Shown here piece after piece: positions 14,110 to 21,896 of a stretch of DNA of 25,670 nucleotides. Every line of letters begins with the position of its first letter. Position 1 is the first letter of the stretch. Position numbers and translations under genes: made by a program. The notes beneath the pieces are model-generated. The model was not told the origin of the DNA and searched no databases. It saw only the letters and a list, made by a program, of their open reading frames with translations. The stretch covers positions 1 to 25,670 of the forward strand of contig JBPYEZ010000053.1 in assembly GCA_051984395.1 (NCBI GenBank), in the 5' to 3' direction. The DNA comes from AC-9 sp051984395. GTDB lineage: Bacteria > Actinomycetota > Acidimicrobiia > Acidimicrobiales > AC-9.

Positions 14110-15603
14110 ATGGTGGTTCGGCCGAGGTGGGAGTGGGTGATGGACGAGCGCGAGGACGCGAGCGAGGCTCGGCCGGACCCGGAGGCTCAGGAGACAGACG
14201 GCTCGCGACCGCCGCTGTACGACGACGCCGCCGACTTGCCTGGCCCCGATGAGGACGAGGACGGATCAGAGATCATCGAGGGACGCGCCGAGCAGCCACA
14301 CTTTGCCCGGGCGTTGCGGGGATACGACCGGCAACAGGTCGACACCTACGTCACCGAGTACGCCCGCTGGGGAAGCGAGGCGCTGGCCCGGATCACCGAG
14401 CTCGAGACCAGGTTGTCCGAGCTCGAGGAGATGGCCGAGACCTCGCGGCGCTATCGCGAGGACGCCGAGGAGCTGATGCGTCGGGCCGACACGGCCAGGG
14501 CGGAGGCGGACGAGCGGGCGACGGCGCTGGTCGCTGAGGCCCAGTCCAGAGCGGCCGAGCTCACGAGAGCGTCCACCCAGGATCGCCAGGAGGCCGACGA
14601 GCTCGTCCGACGGGCCGATACGACCAGGTCCGAGGCCGAGCAGCGGGCGGCCGCGCTGGTCGAGGAGGCCGAGGCGAAGGGAGCCGAGCTCGTCCGCCAG
14701 GCCGAGCTGACCAGGGCCGAGGCCGAGCAGCGGGCGAGCGAGCTGATCGACAAGGCAGAGGCGAAGGCCTCCGACGTTCGGGCCGCCTTCGATGGCCAGG
14801 GCGAGGAGGCGGCCGAGCTCATGCGCCAGGCCGCGGAGGCCAAGGCCGACGCCCAGCGCTGGGCGAAGGAGCTGGTCGACCAGGCCGAGGGCAGGGTCGC
14901 CGAGCTGTACGCCGAGCCGGAGCGCCAGCGCCAGGCGGCCGTCGAGCTGGTCCGACAGGCGGCCTCGGTGCGGGCCGAAGCCGAGCGCGCCGCCACGGAG
15001 CTGGCCGAGGCGGCCGAGGCCCGAGCCGCCGATCTCTCGGCCGAGTCCGCCATGGACCGTGAGGAAGCGATCCAGCTGGTGAAGCAGGCCGACGCCGACC
15101 TGGCCGAGGCGGCTCGCCGCGCCGCCGAGCTGGTCGAGGAGGCCGAGGCCCGAGCCGCCGAGCTGGTCGAGGCGGCCGAGGCCCGAGCCGCCGAGGTGTC
15201 GGCGAAGTCCGCCCATGACCGTGAGGAGGCGATCAACCTCGTCGAGCGGGCCGAGGCCGACCGGGTTGCCGCCGAGCGCCATGCCGCCGAGCTGGTCGAG
15301 GGGGCCGAGGCCCGAGCCGCCGAGATCGTCGAGACCTCACGACGCGACCACGAGGAGATCACCTCGAGCATGGAGGAGGCCCGCCAGCAGGTGGACCGGC
15401 TGAGCAACCAGGTTCAGGAGGCCACCGCCGAGGGCGCCCGCGCCGTGATGGACGGGCTCCGGCCGCACGTGGACGATCTCCGCCAGCAGTACGACGAGCT
15501 GGAGTCGGAACGCCAGGCTGCGGTGAGGCAGGTGGGGCGCGTTCGCGAATGGCTACGGGCCCAGGCGAGGCCCAAGGCACCCGAGGCCGAGCAGTCGGCC
15601 TGA
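14110..15603 (+). CDS. DivIVA-like coiled-coil protein, paralogue 3, with 43-residue repeats
   Basis: The protein has 497 residues. An acidic N-terminal tail (about residues 11-60) precedes the DivIVA motif HFARALRGYDRQQVDTYVTE (64-83). From residue 119 to 416 the protein consists of about six copies of a 43-residue Ala/Glu/Arg-rich helical repeat, two of them lengthened; one carries an extra 11-residue unit (AAELVEEAEAR / AAELVEAAEAR). The C-terminal block HVDDLRQQYDELESERQ and VGRVREWLRAQ matches paralogues 2 and 4. Eleven-residue periodicity suggests an almost straight coiled coil roughly twice as long as paralogue 2. Starts at 14110 (after GAGGACGCG) and 14140 (after GGGAG) are both plausible. 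No transmembrane segment is present. A structural role at membrane or septum is inferred from the head domain. Confidence 0.8.
   Translation: MVVRPRWEWVMDEREDASEARPDPEAQETDGSRPPLYDDAADLPGPDEDEDGSEIIEGRAEQPHFARALRGYDRQQVDTYVTEYARWGSEALARITELETRLSELEEMAETSRRYREDAEELMRRADTARAEADERATALVAEAQSRAAELTRASTQDRQEADELVRRADTTRSEAEQRAAALVEEAEAKGAELVRQAELTRAEAEQRASELIDKAEAKASDVRAAFDGQGEEAAELMRQAAEAKADAQRWAKELVDQAEGRVAELYAEPERQRQAAVELVRQAASVRAEAERAATELAEAAEARAADLSAESAMDREEAIQLVKQADADLAEAARRAAELVEEAEARAAELVEAAEARAAEVSAKSAHDREEAINLVERAEADRVAAERHAAELVEGAEARAAEIVETSRRDHEEITSSMEEARQQVDRLSNQVQEATAEGARAVMDGLRPHVDDLRQQYDELESERQAAVRQVGRVREWLRAQARPKAPEAEQSA
14464..15357 (+). repeat. Array of about six 43-codon coiled-coil repeats inside paralogue 3
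   Basis: Units begin with A-(E/D/V/I)-(E/Q/N)-L-(M/V)-(R/K/E)-(R/Q)-A and end in RQE, REE or HEE. Four units are exactly 43 codons, one is 54 (43 plus an 11-codon duplication near 15121-15186) and one is 72. Confidence 0.75.
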
Positions 15604-15642
15604 TCTCCGGTCGAGCGCGCCGCGCGGGCCTGCTCGGTGGGC

Positions 15643-15858
15643 TCAGGCGCCCCCCTCGTACTTGAAGGAAACCTTGACCTTGGCCCGGTAGGCCTTCACC
15701 TCGCCCCCCTCGAGCTGGAGGTCGAGCTCGGCCACCTCCGCGATCCGGAGGTCCCGGAGCGAACCCGCCGCCCTGGCCACGGCTGCGTTGGCGGCCTTCT
15801 CCCAGGACTCCTCGCTGGTGCCGACCAGCTCGATGATCTTGTAGACGCTCTCAGCCAT
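15643..15858 (-). CDS. Dodecin (flavin-binding dodecamer)
   Basis: The protein has 71 residues, the normal dodecin length. It shows the family layout: VYKIIELVGTSEESWEKAANAAVARAA, then LRDLRIAEVAELDLQLEGGEVKAYRAKVKVSFKYE, with the beta-alpha-beta-beta order. Dodecins form hollow 12-mers that store riboflavin, FMN or FAD. The usual Trp that stacks on flavin (the W of EESWEKA) is present. ATG 15858 follows GGAAAGGA by about 7 nt. The gene converges with DivIVA paralogue 3 across 39 bp. Confidence 0.93.
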   Translation of the reverse strand: MAESVYKIIELVGTSEESWEKAANAAVARAAGSLRDLRIAEVAELDLQLEGGEVKAYRAKVKVSFKYEGGA

Positions 15859-15960
15859 GGCGGGTCCTTTCCTCGTTCGGCCCGTCGACGACCCTACCCC
15901 CGGCCACTCCCACCAGCCGGGCCCGAGCCCGCAACCGAGGGTTGCGGATCACCTGCGCCG

Positions 15961-16590
15961 CTATGCCCGGAGGGCGGCGTCCAGCGTGCTCGGCGTGCCC
16001 ACGGCGGCCTCGAGCACGGCGGCCACGTCGGCGCCATAGGTGTAGGCGGTGTCTCCGCCGACCTGCACGACCGACATGAGCAGAGACAGGACGATGCTGA
16101 CCAGCCCGTTGGCGATCCTGACGGGGTCGATCTCGGGGCGCACGGTCCCGTTGAGCTGCTCGTCCCGCAGCCGCTGGGCGCACGCCTTGCGGAGATCGGC
16201 GAGTGCGGGCGTCTCCAGCACGCGGGCCGTCACCTCGGGCTCGAGCCCGGCGAGCAGGCGCTTCGCCAGCGGGTGGCGCTGCACGGCGTCGACCAGCGAG
16301 AGGATCAGGGCCTCGCGCCAGTCCCTCGGCTCGACCTCCTCGATGAAGGTCGACGCACCTTCCCGGATGACACCGGCGGCATCCTCGTCGACGGCGGCGA
16401 GGAACAGCGCCTCCTTGTTGGGGAAGTAGGCGTAGGCCACGGTTCCGCCCACCGACGCATCGCGGGCGATGTCGGCGACCGACGTCGCCCGGTAGCCGTC
16501 ACGTCCGAACCGGGCTATGGCGGCGTCGATAACCGCCTGCCGTGTTCGCTCGCCCTTCCTTGGCGTCGCCTCTCGAGCTCCACCTACCAC
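15961..16590 (-). CDS. TetR/AcrR-family regulator divergent from hydrolase/monooxygenase genes
   Basis: The protein has 209 residues. The TetR helix-turn-helix spans about 13-60: KGERTRQAVIDAAIARFGRDGYRATSVADI is followed by VGGTVAYAYFPNKEALF. The C-terminal domain is helical and includes LVSIVLSLLMSVVQVG, likely part of the dimer interface or ligand pocket. The start is GTG 16590, set by the -10 box TACCCT (16597-16602, minus strand) lying 6 nt upstream. Only 61 bp separate it from the divergent gene at 16652, which makes that hydrolase and the following monooxygenase its likely targets. Confidence 0.9.
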   Translation of the reverse strand: MVGGAREATPRKGERTRQAVIDAAIARFGRDGYRATSVADIARDASVGGTVAYAYFPNKEALFLAAVDEDAAGVIREGASTFIEEVEPRDWREALILSLVDAVQRHPLAKRLLAGLEPEVTARVLETPALADLRKACAQRLRDEQLNGTVRPEIDPVRIANGLVSIVLSLLMSVVQVGGDTAYTYGADVAAVLEAAVGTPSTLDAALRA

Positions 16591-16596
16591 GCCGTC

Positions 16597-16602
16597 AGGG
16601 TA
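16597..16602 (-). promoter_or_regulatory. -10 box for leaderless TetR gene
   Basis: TACCCT on the minus strand ends 6 nt before GTG 16590. It shares a 61-bp divergent region with the plus-strand promoter, so the TetR protein could control both. Confidence 0.5.
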
Positions 16603-16616
16603 GCAGAATTGAGGAT

Positions 16617-16645
16617 TTGAAGACTTTGCTCGAATCGTTTAGGGT
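16617..16645 (+). promoter_or_regulatory. Promoter of the hydrolase/monooxygenase genes (leaderless)
   Basis: -35 TTGAAG (16617-16622) and -10 TAGGGT (16640-16645) are separated by 17 bp. The -10 ends 6 nt before ATG 16652. An imperfect inverted repeat with AGCA (16602-16605) and TGCT (16627-16630) ends overlaps it and is a weak operator candidate. Confidence 0.6.
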
Positions 16646-16651
16646 GCAGGT

Positions 16652-17539
16652 ATGAGCCAGACAAGCAGGGATACTTCGGTCAGATCGGCCGGCCGCTCGG
16701 TCCCGACCCGGCGAATGTCGTTCGAGGACTCGCTGCAGGATCTCCCCCGGCACTTCGCCGACGACGGAGATCTCATCCTCAGCCACCTCGCTGCAGCTCT
16801 GTCAGCGGTGTTCCCCGATGGCGAGGACTACTTCGTGCGGTCTGTCCGCCATTTCCGCGACCAGGTCAGCGATCCGACCCTGAAGCGCCAGGTCGCCGGC
16901 TTCATCGGCCAGGAGGCCATGCACGGACGCGAGCACCGCGCCCTGAACGACCATCTCGACGCCCTCGGCTACCCGACGAAGCCGGTCGAGCGCCTCGTCA
17001 AGCGTGGGCTCGAGCTCCGTGAGCGCGTCATGACGCCGAAGTCGAACCTGGCCGCCACGGCTGCACTCGAGCACTTCACCGCCACCCTCGCCGAGCTCGT
17101 GCTCACCAGCGCCGACACCCGTGACCTCTTCGGTCACGAGGGAGTCAAGGATCTGTTCCTGTGGCACGCGCTCGAAGAGTCCGAGCACAAGGCGGTCGCT
17201 TTCGACGTCTACAAGGCGGTCGGGGGCAGCGAGCGCACCCGCGTGCTGACGATGAAGCTTCTGCGTTTCGGCTTCGTCGTCGGCATGTCGGTCCAGATCA
17301 TCGCATCGCTGCTCGGCGACCGGGCCACGTACCGGCGAGGCAACCTGCTCAGCAGCTGGCGCCGGTTCCGGCGCTCACCGCTGCTGTCCCGCCACCTCTG
17401 GCAGCAGTTGTGCGACTACGACCGACCGGACTTCCACCCCGACGACCGCGACACGACAGAGCTGGTCGAGCGGTGGCGGACGGAGCTGTTCGGCGACGAG
17501 GGGACCTTGAACGTCATGCTCGTCACGAGCGCCAGCTGA
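16652..17539 (+). CDS. PF10118-type metal-dependent hydrolase (ferritin-like di-metal fold)
   Basis: The protein has 295 residues. It matches the family often annotated 'metal-dependent hydrolase': SHLAAALSAVFPDGEDYFVRSV, VAGFIGQEAMHGREHRALND with E and H ligands, LEHFTATLAE, and FLWHALEESEHKAVAFDVY. The repeated E...E-x2-H pattern in four helices is typical of a di-iron/ferritin-like centre. The biochemical function of the family is unclear; it is often next to flavin monooxygenases and TetR regulators, as here. The next gene starts 11 bp downstream, so they form an operon. ATG 16652 is fixed by the -10 box 6 nt upstream. Confidence 0.85.
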   Translation: MSQTSRDTSVRSAGRSVPTRRMSFEDSLQDLPRHFADDGDLILSHLAAALSAVFPDGEDYFVRSVRHFRDQVSDPTLKRQVAGFIGQEAMHGREHRALNDHLDALGYPTKPVERLVKRGLELRERVMTPKSNLAATAALEHFTATLAELVLTSADTRDLFGHEGVKDLFLWHALEESEHKAVAFDVYKAVGGSERTRVLTMKLLRFGFVVGMSVQIIASLLGDRATYRRGNLLSSWRRFRRSPLLSRHLWQQLCDYDRPDFHPDDRDTTELVERWRTELFGDEGTLNVMLVTSAS

Positions 17540-17550
17540 GGGCGCGGACC

Positions 17551-19038
17551 ATGTCGAACGCGCACGTCGACGTCCTCATCGTGGGAGCAGGGCTGTCGGG
17601 GATCGGCGCCGGTCACTACATCCAGGCCGAGTGCCCTTGGGCCAGCTACGCCATCTTCGAGGCGCGCGACGCCATCGGTGGCACCTGGGACCTGTTCCGC
17701 TACCCGGGCATCCGCTCGGACTCCGACATGTTCACCCTCGGCTACCGGTTCCGTCCGTGGCCGAGCGACCAGACGATCGCCGACGGCGGCTCCATCCTTC
17801 GCTACATCGAGGATGTGGCCGCCGAGGAGGGCATCGACCGCCACATCCATTTCAACCACCGCATCGTGCGAGCGGACTGGTCCTCCGCCGATGCGGTCTG
17901 GCACGTCACGGCGGTGCGGGGCGACACCGGAGACACCATCGAGCTGACGTGCGGCTTCCTGCTCTCCTGCACCGGCTACTACCGCTACGACCACGGGTAC
18001 CTCCCTGACTTCCCCGGCACGGAGCGCTTCCGGGGTCCGGTCGTGCACCCCCAGGAGTGGCCCGACGACCTCGACTATGCCGGCAAGCGGGTCGTCGTTA
18101 TCGGCAGCGGGGCGACGGCGGTCACACTCGTCCCGTCCTTGGCCGCCCAGGCGGCACACGTGACCATGCTCCAGCGCTCCCCGAGCTACATCGCGTCGCT
18201 GCCGGCGCGCACCAAGCTGCCCCACTACGTTCGGCGCGTGCTGCCCCGGCGTCGGGCCGACGCCGCCGTCCGGTGGTTCAACGCCCTGGTCACGCAGGGG
18301 TTCTTCCAGCTGAGTCGACGCCGGCCGCAGCTGGTGAAGCGGATCCTCCGCAAGGGCGTCGAACGGCAGCTGCCAACCGGCTACGACGTCGACACCCACT
18401 TCACCCCGACCTACGACCCGTGGGACCAGCGCCTGTGCCTCGCGCCCGACGGAGACCTCTTCCAGGCGATTCGCCGAGGCCGGGCCTCGATCGTGACCGA
18501 CCGCATCGACACCTTCACCGAAGAGGGCCTGTTGCTCGACTCGGGCGCCGAGCTCGGGGCCGACGTCATCATCACCGCTACCGGTCTCGAGCTGTTGTTC
18601 CTCGGCGGGATCGAGCTGTCGGTCGACGGTGAGGAGGTCGACGTGGCCGACAAGCTCACCTACAAGGGGATCATGCTCGAAGGGATTCCCAATCTGGCCG
18701 TGGCGTTCGGGTACACGAACGCGTCCTGGACGCTGAAGGTCGACCTCACGTGTGACTACGTGTGCCGGATCCTCAACCACATGCGGTCCACCGGCCTGCG
18801 ACAGTGCATGCCGGTGGACGACGACGCCAGCGTCACTCGCCGACCCCTGCTGGGCCTGTCATCGGGATACGTCCAGCGATCCGCCCACCTCTTCCCCAAG
18901 CAGGGATCGAAGGCGCCGTGGGAGGTGCACCAGAGCTATCTGCGCGACTACCGCGCCATGAAGAGGAGCGACATCCTCGATGACACTATGGTCTTCTCGA
19001 ATCCGGTGGGTGCGACTCCCGTCCCCGCCGCCTCGTGA
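17551..19038 (+). CDS. Baeyer-Villiger-type flavin monooxygenase
   Basis: The protein has 495 residues. The FAD-binding GAGLSG is at 12-17, followed by GGTWDLFRYPGIRSDSDM, typical of the class. The Baeyer-Villiger fingerprint F-x-G-x3-H-x3-W-P appears as FRGPVVHPQEWPDD from residue 160. The NADPH Rossmann motif VVVIGSGATA is at 181-190. The relatives I recall are EtaA and other actinobacterial ketone/thioether monooxygenases. It uses NADPH and O2 to insert oxygen into ketones or oxidise sulfur; the substrate is unknown. It overlaps no other real gene and is transcribed with the hydrolase under probable TetR control. ATG 17551 precedes the FAD motif with normal spacing. Confidence 0.92.
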   Translation: MSNAHVDVLIVGAGLSGIGAGHYIQAECPWASYAIFEARDAIGGTWDLFRYPGIRSDSDMFTLGYRFRPWPSDQTIADGGSILRYIEDVAAEEGIDRHIHFNHRIVRADWSSADAVWHVTAVRGDTGDTIELTCGFLLSCTGYYRYDHGYLPDFPGTERFRGPVVHPQEWPDDLDYAGKRVVVIGSGATAVTLVPSLAAQAAHVTMLQRSPSYIASLPARTKLPHYVRRVLPRRRADAAVRWFNALVTQGFFQLSRRRPQLVKRILRKGVERQLPTGYDVDTHFTPTYDPWDQRLCLAPDGDLFQAIRRGRASIVTDRIDTFTEEGLLLDSGAELGADVIITATGLELLFLGGIELSVDGEEVDVADKLTYKGIMLEGIPNLAVAFGYTNASWTLKVDLTCDYVCRILNHMRSTGLRQCMPVDDDASVTRRPLLGLSSGYVQRSAHLFPKQGSKAPWEVHQSYLRDYRAMKRSDILDDTMVFSNPVGATPVPAAS

Positions 19039-19048
19039 GCTGACGTCG

Positions 19049-19066
19049 CGCTTCTGACTAGAAGTG
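19049..19066. terminator. Short hairpin between convergent gene ends
   Basis: CGCTTCT (19049-19055), loop GACT, AGAAGTG (19060-19066): 7 bp with one G-T pair. It lies between the monooxygenase stop and covers the stop codon of the opposing gene. It is modest and has no U-tract. Confidence 0.35.
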
Positions 19067-19942
19067 GGTTCCCCAGGGCGAGGAGGCCACGGCGTTCTCC
19101 ACCGCGTAGAGACTGTTCCCGGCGCTGAGGGCAGCGAGGATCCCTCGGTACGAGGAGCTGTTCAGGGTGGCGACCGTCGCCGTGAGGCCCTCGCTCCAGC
19201 TCGTGTAGGACTGCACCGAGTCCCCGTTGATGCCATGGGAGCCCGGCATCTTCATGCTGGTGTTGAGGGGGTTGTACTGGGCGACGTTGCCCCAGCCTCC
19301 GCCCTCTGCTTTGCACCAGGCCACGATGGCCCCGATGTTCGAAGACGTGACCGGATCCCCGAGCGTCTTCAGCAGCACGATGGCGAAGTCCGTAGGCCCG
19401 CTGATGCTGAGGGGCGAGGCCGCTGACGAGTCCGGGGTGGCCGAGGCGGCGGATGCCACTTGGACGGTGCCACCGTGCTGGAACCCCCGCTCGTCGGCCT
19501 CGAGCTTGGCCTGCTCGGACTGCAGGGCCGATCGGTCTTGCTCCAGGCGGCGCACCGCGCTCTGCTCGTTGCCCGCCACGGTGGAGAGGTACTCCCCCCG
19601 CACGAGCTTCTCGTAGCCTCCGGCACTCTGAAAGGGCGCGTTGGAGGAGCCGCCGTCGACGAAGGAGCTCACGGCCTGGGCGCGCAGGTGGCCGGCGAGG
19701 GCGCCCAGCTGGCCCTGGGTCTGGGTGAGGGCCGCCTCGTCGTGGGCCAACTGCACGCCGATGGCGTTGTACTGGGCGAGTGCGGGGTCGGCCTGTTGCT
19801 GGGTCGTCGTGTCGGCCACCGCCGGTCTCGACCCCGCTGCCAGCGGGTACGTGAGCGCCCCCACCACCGAGGCGGCGACGGCGCAATACCAACAGGTTGG
19901 CAGCTGGGTGCGTTGGGACCTACGGGCGCGAGGGAGCTTCAT
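19058..19942 (-). CDS. Secreted coiled-coil protein with C-terminal cell-wall-hydrolase-like domain
   Basis: The protein has 294 residues from ATG 19942. The N-terminus is a basic then hydrophobic signal peptide with a likely cut after AVA (43). Two helical coiled-coil stretches (about IGVQLAHDEAALTQTQGQLG and SAVRRLEQDRSALQSEQAKL) resemble the N-terminal helices of actinobacterial RipA-like hydrolases. A Ser/Ala-rich linker leads to a domain of about 105 residues with FAIVLLKTLGDPVTSSN, AWCKAEGGGWGNVAQYNPLN and a YTSWSEGLTATVATLN segment, which looks like a small lysozyme/glucosaminidase-like domain; the Glu of KAEGGG would be a candidate catalytic acid. I am unsure of this domain. In-frame GTG 19954 and TTG 19999 are alternative starts. 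It may act in peptidoglycan turnover. Confidence 0.6.
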   Translation of the reverse strand: MKLPRARRSQRTQLPTCWYCAVAASVVGALTYPLAAGSRPAVADTTTQQQADPALAQYNAIGVQLAHDEAALTQTQGQLGALAGHLRAQAVSSFVDGGSSNAPFQSAGGYEKLVRGEYLSTVAGNEQSAVRRLEQDRSALQSEQAKLEADERGFQHGGTVQVASAASATPDSSAASPLSISGPTDFAIVLLKTLGDPVTSSNIGAIVAWCKAEGGGWGNVAQYNPLNTSMKMPGSHGINGDSVQSYTSWSEGLTATVATLNSSSYRGILAALSAGNSLYAVENAVASSPWGTHF

Positions 19943-20047
19943 GGAGGGAGTCACGGCAGGTCCCCATTTACCCGCCGCCAGGGGAACTAAACGGTTCAAA
20001 GCGGACGGCCGCGCCGCCTCGCTGGCCGTCCGGTCGGCAGCCTCGCG

Positions 20048-21769
20048 CTAGGAGGTGGCGACGGTGGCCGTGTCCTTGCCGGAGCGCAGGACCTGGCCAG
20101 GAGTCTCGCCCGTGGCGCGGCCGTCGGCGACGGTCTCGACGCCGTTGACGAGCACCCGGACGACGCCGATCGAGTCGGCCGTGAGACGGACGCTGCCTCC
20201 CGGCAGGTCCGCGACGAGGGCCGCCGGCTCGGAGCCGATGGTCTCCGGATCGAAGGCCACCAGGTCGGCGTGGTACCCCTCGGCGATGCGCCCCCGCTGT
20301 CGCAGGCCGAACAGCTGGGCGGGAGCGTCGGTGATGAGCTGGATCGCCCGCTCCAGCGGGACGAGCTGCCGCCCGCGGATCATGTCGCCCACGAACCTCG
20401 TGGTGTACGGGGCGCCGCACATCCGGTCGAGGTGGGCTCCGGCGTCGGACCCGCCGAGCATGGCTCGCTCGTCCGACCACACCTGCTTGCGGAGGTCCCA
20501 GGTGGCGACGTCGTTGTCGGGGGGCATCGGCCACAGCACCGTCTTGAGCTCGTCGTTGATGACGATCTCGGTGAGCGTGCTGAACGGGTCTGCGCCGCGC
20601 TCGGTGGCCAGCTCGCCGACCACCCTGCCCTTCATCCCCTCGTTGGCCGCCGAGTAGGTGTCCCCGATCACGTAGTGGCGGAAGTCGGCCAGGCGCCGGA
20701 ACACCCCCGCCTCGGGGCTCTTCGCCTGGGCCATCATCTCCCGCCTGACCTCGGGATCGCGGAGCTTCTCGATGCGTTCGGCGATCGGCAGGCCGAGGAT
20801 CGGCCCCCAGCCCGGGATCATGTTCAGGGCGCAGTAGTTGCGGAAGCTCATGTTCATGGGGACGAGCACCGGCATGGTGAGGGCCACGATGCGCCCTCCG
20901 GCCTGCTGGGCGATGCTCGACGCCTCCAGCTGGCGGGTGACGCGCTCGGGTACCCGGGAGTCGACCGTCAGCACGTTCCAGTTGATCGGCCTGCGGGCAG
21001 CCACCGACATCCCGACGAGGAGGTCGATCTCCTCGTCGCTGAACATGTTGAGGCAGCCCTGCACGATGCCCTCGAGAGTGGTGCCCCCGTGCTGGCCGAC
21101 GGCTCGGCACAAGGCGATCAGCTCGTCGTGTGAGGCGTGACGCGAGGCGACGGGCTGGCCGTCGCCGTCGGAGTGGGTGTTCGACAGCGTCGTCGACAGC
21201 CCCAGGCCACCGGCCTCGAGGCTCTCGTGGAGCACCTGCACCATCGCCTCGAGCTGCTCGGGAGTGGCCTCGTTGCCGGTGGCGTCAGCCCCCATGACGT
21301 AGCGGCGGAGGGCGCAGTGGCCGACCATGAAGCCGGCGTTGACGGCGATGCCATGGTCGACGGCGTCCAGGTACTCGGCGAAGGTCTCCCAGCGCCAATC
21401 CACACCGTTCTCGAGCGCAGCGAGAGGCATCCCCTCGACCTTGGCCATCATCCTGCGGATGTAGTCGGCGTCCTCGGCTCTCAGCGGAGCCAGGGTGAAG
21501 CCGCAGTTGCCCCCCACGACTGTCGTCACGCCGTGGACGTTGGACGGCGTGGCATACGGATCCCAGAAGAGCTGCGCGTCGTAGTGGGTGTGGGGGTCGA
21601 CGAAACCGGGCGCGACGACGAGCCCGTCGGCGTCGAGGGTCCGGGCTGCGGGCTCGTCCACCGTTCCCACGGCGACGATGCGCCCGTCCCGGACTCCGAT
21701 GTCGCCCCGGATGGAAGGCGCCCCCGTGCCGTCGACGATCGTCGCCCGTTCGATCTTGTAGTCGAGCAC
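20048..21769 (-). CDS. N-acyl-D-amino-acid deacylase / D-aminoacylase-family amidohydrolase
   Basis: The protein has 573 residues. The N-terminal strand block YKIERATIVDGTGAP and the metal motif DPHTHYD (H60, H62) are standard amidohydrolase features. VVGGNCGFTLAPLR (Cys89) corresponds to the zinc-bridging Cys loop of D-aminoacylase, and SDAGAHLDRMCGAPYTT near the C-terminus supplies the catalytic Asp. Family members release free D-amino acids from N-acyl derivatives, although many annotated copies act on other N-acyl compounds. GTG 21769 follows GGAGG by 5 nt; the longer in-frame extension lacks conservation. The IclR regulator lies 127 bp upstream on the same strand. Confidence 0.88.
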   Translation of the reverse strand: MLDYKIERATIVDGTGAPSIRGDIGVRDGRIVAVGTVDEPAARTLDADGLVVAPGFVDPHTHYDAQLFWDPYATPSNVHGVTTVVGGNCGFTLAPLRAEDADYIRRMMAKVEGMPLAALENGVDWRWETFAEYLDAVDHGIAVNAGFMVGHCALRRYVMGADATGNEATPEQLEAMVQVLHESLEAGGLGLSTTLSNTHSDGDGQPVASRHASHDELIALCRAVGQHGGTTLEGIVQGCLNMFSDEEIDLLVGMSVAARRPINWNVLTVDSRVPERVTRQLEASSIAQQAGGRIVALTMPVLVPMNMSFRNYCALNMIPGWGPILGLPIAERIEKLRDPEVRREMMAQAKSPEAGVFRRLADFRHYVIGDTYSAANEGMKGRVVGELATERGADPFSTLTEIVINDELKTVLWPMPPDNDVATWDLRKQVWSDERAMLGGSDAGAHLDRMCGAPYTTRFVGDMIRGRQLVPLERAIQLITDAPAQLFGLRQRGRIAEGYHADLVAFDPETIGSEPAALVADLPGGSVRLTADSIGVVRVLVNGVETVADGRATGETPGQVLRSGKDTATVATS

Positions 21770-21896
21770 AGGAACCTCCGAGCCGAAGGGCGTGCCGCCG
21801 GCGCCCTCCTGACGCCGGCGCGGGCGCGTCACAGCGTCCGACGACCGGCGATCGTAGCTGACAGCCCGTCAGGTCTCAACGGCCGGGAGGGCGACC

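Noticed and set aside
14266..15407. Antisense repetitive frames opposite DivIVA paralogue 3
   Set aside because: Their repeats only mirror the 43-codon repeats of the plus-strand gene.
17416..18780. Minus-strand open frame of 454 residues opposite the monooxygenase
   Set aside because: The plus-strand gene has all Baeyer-Villiger motifs. The antisense frame is a codon-bias artefact.
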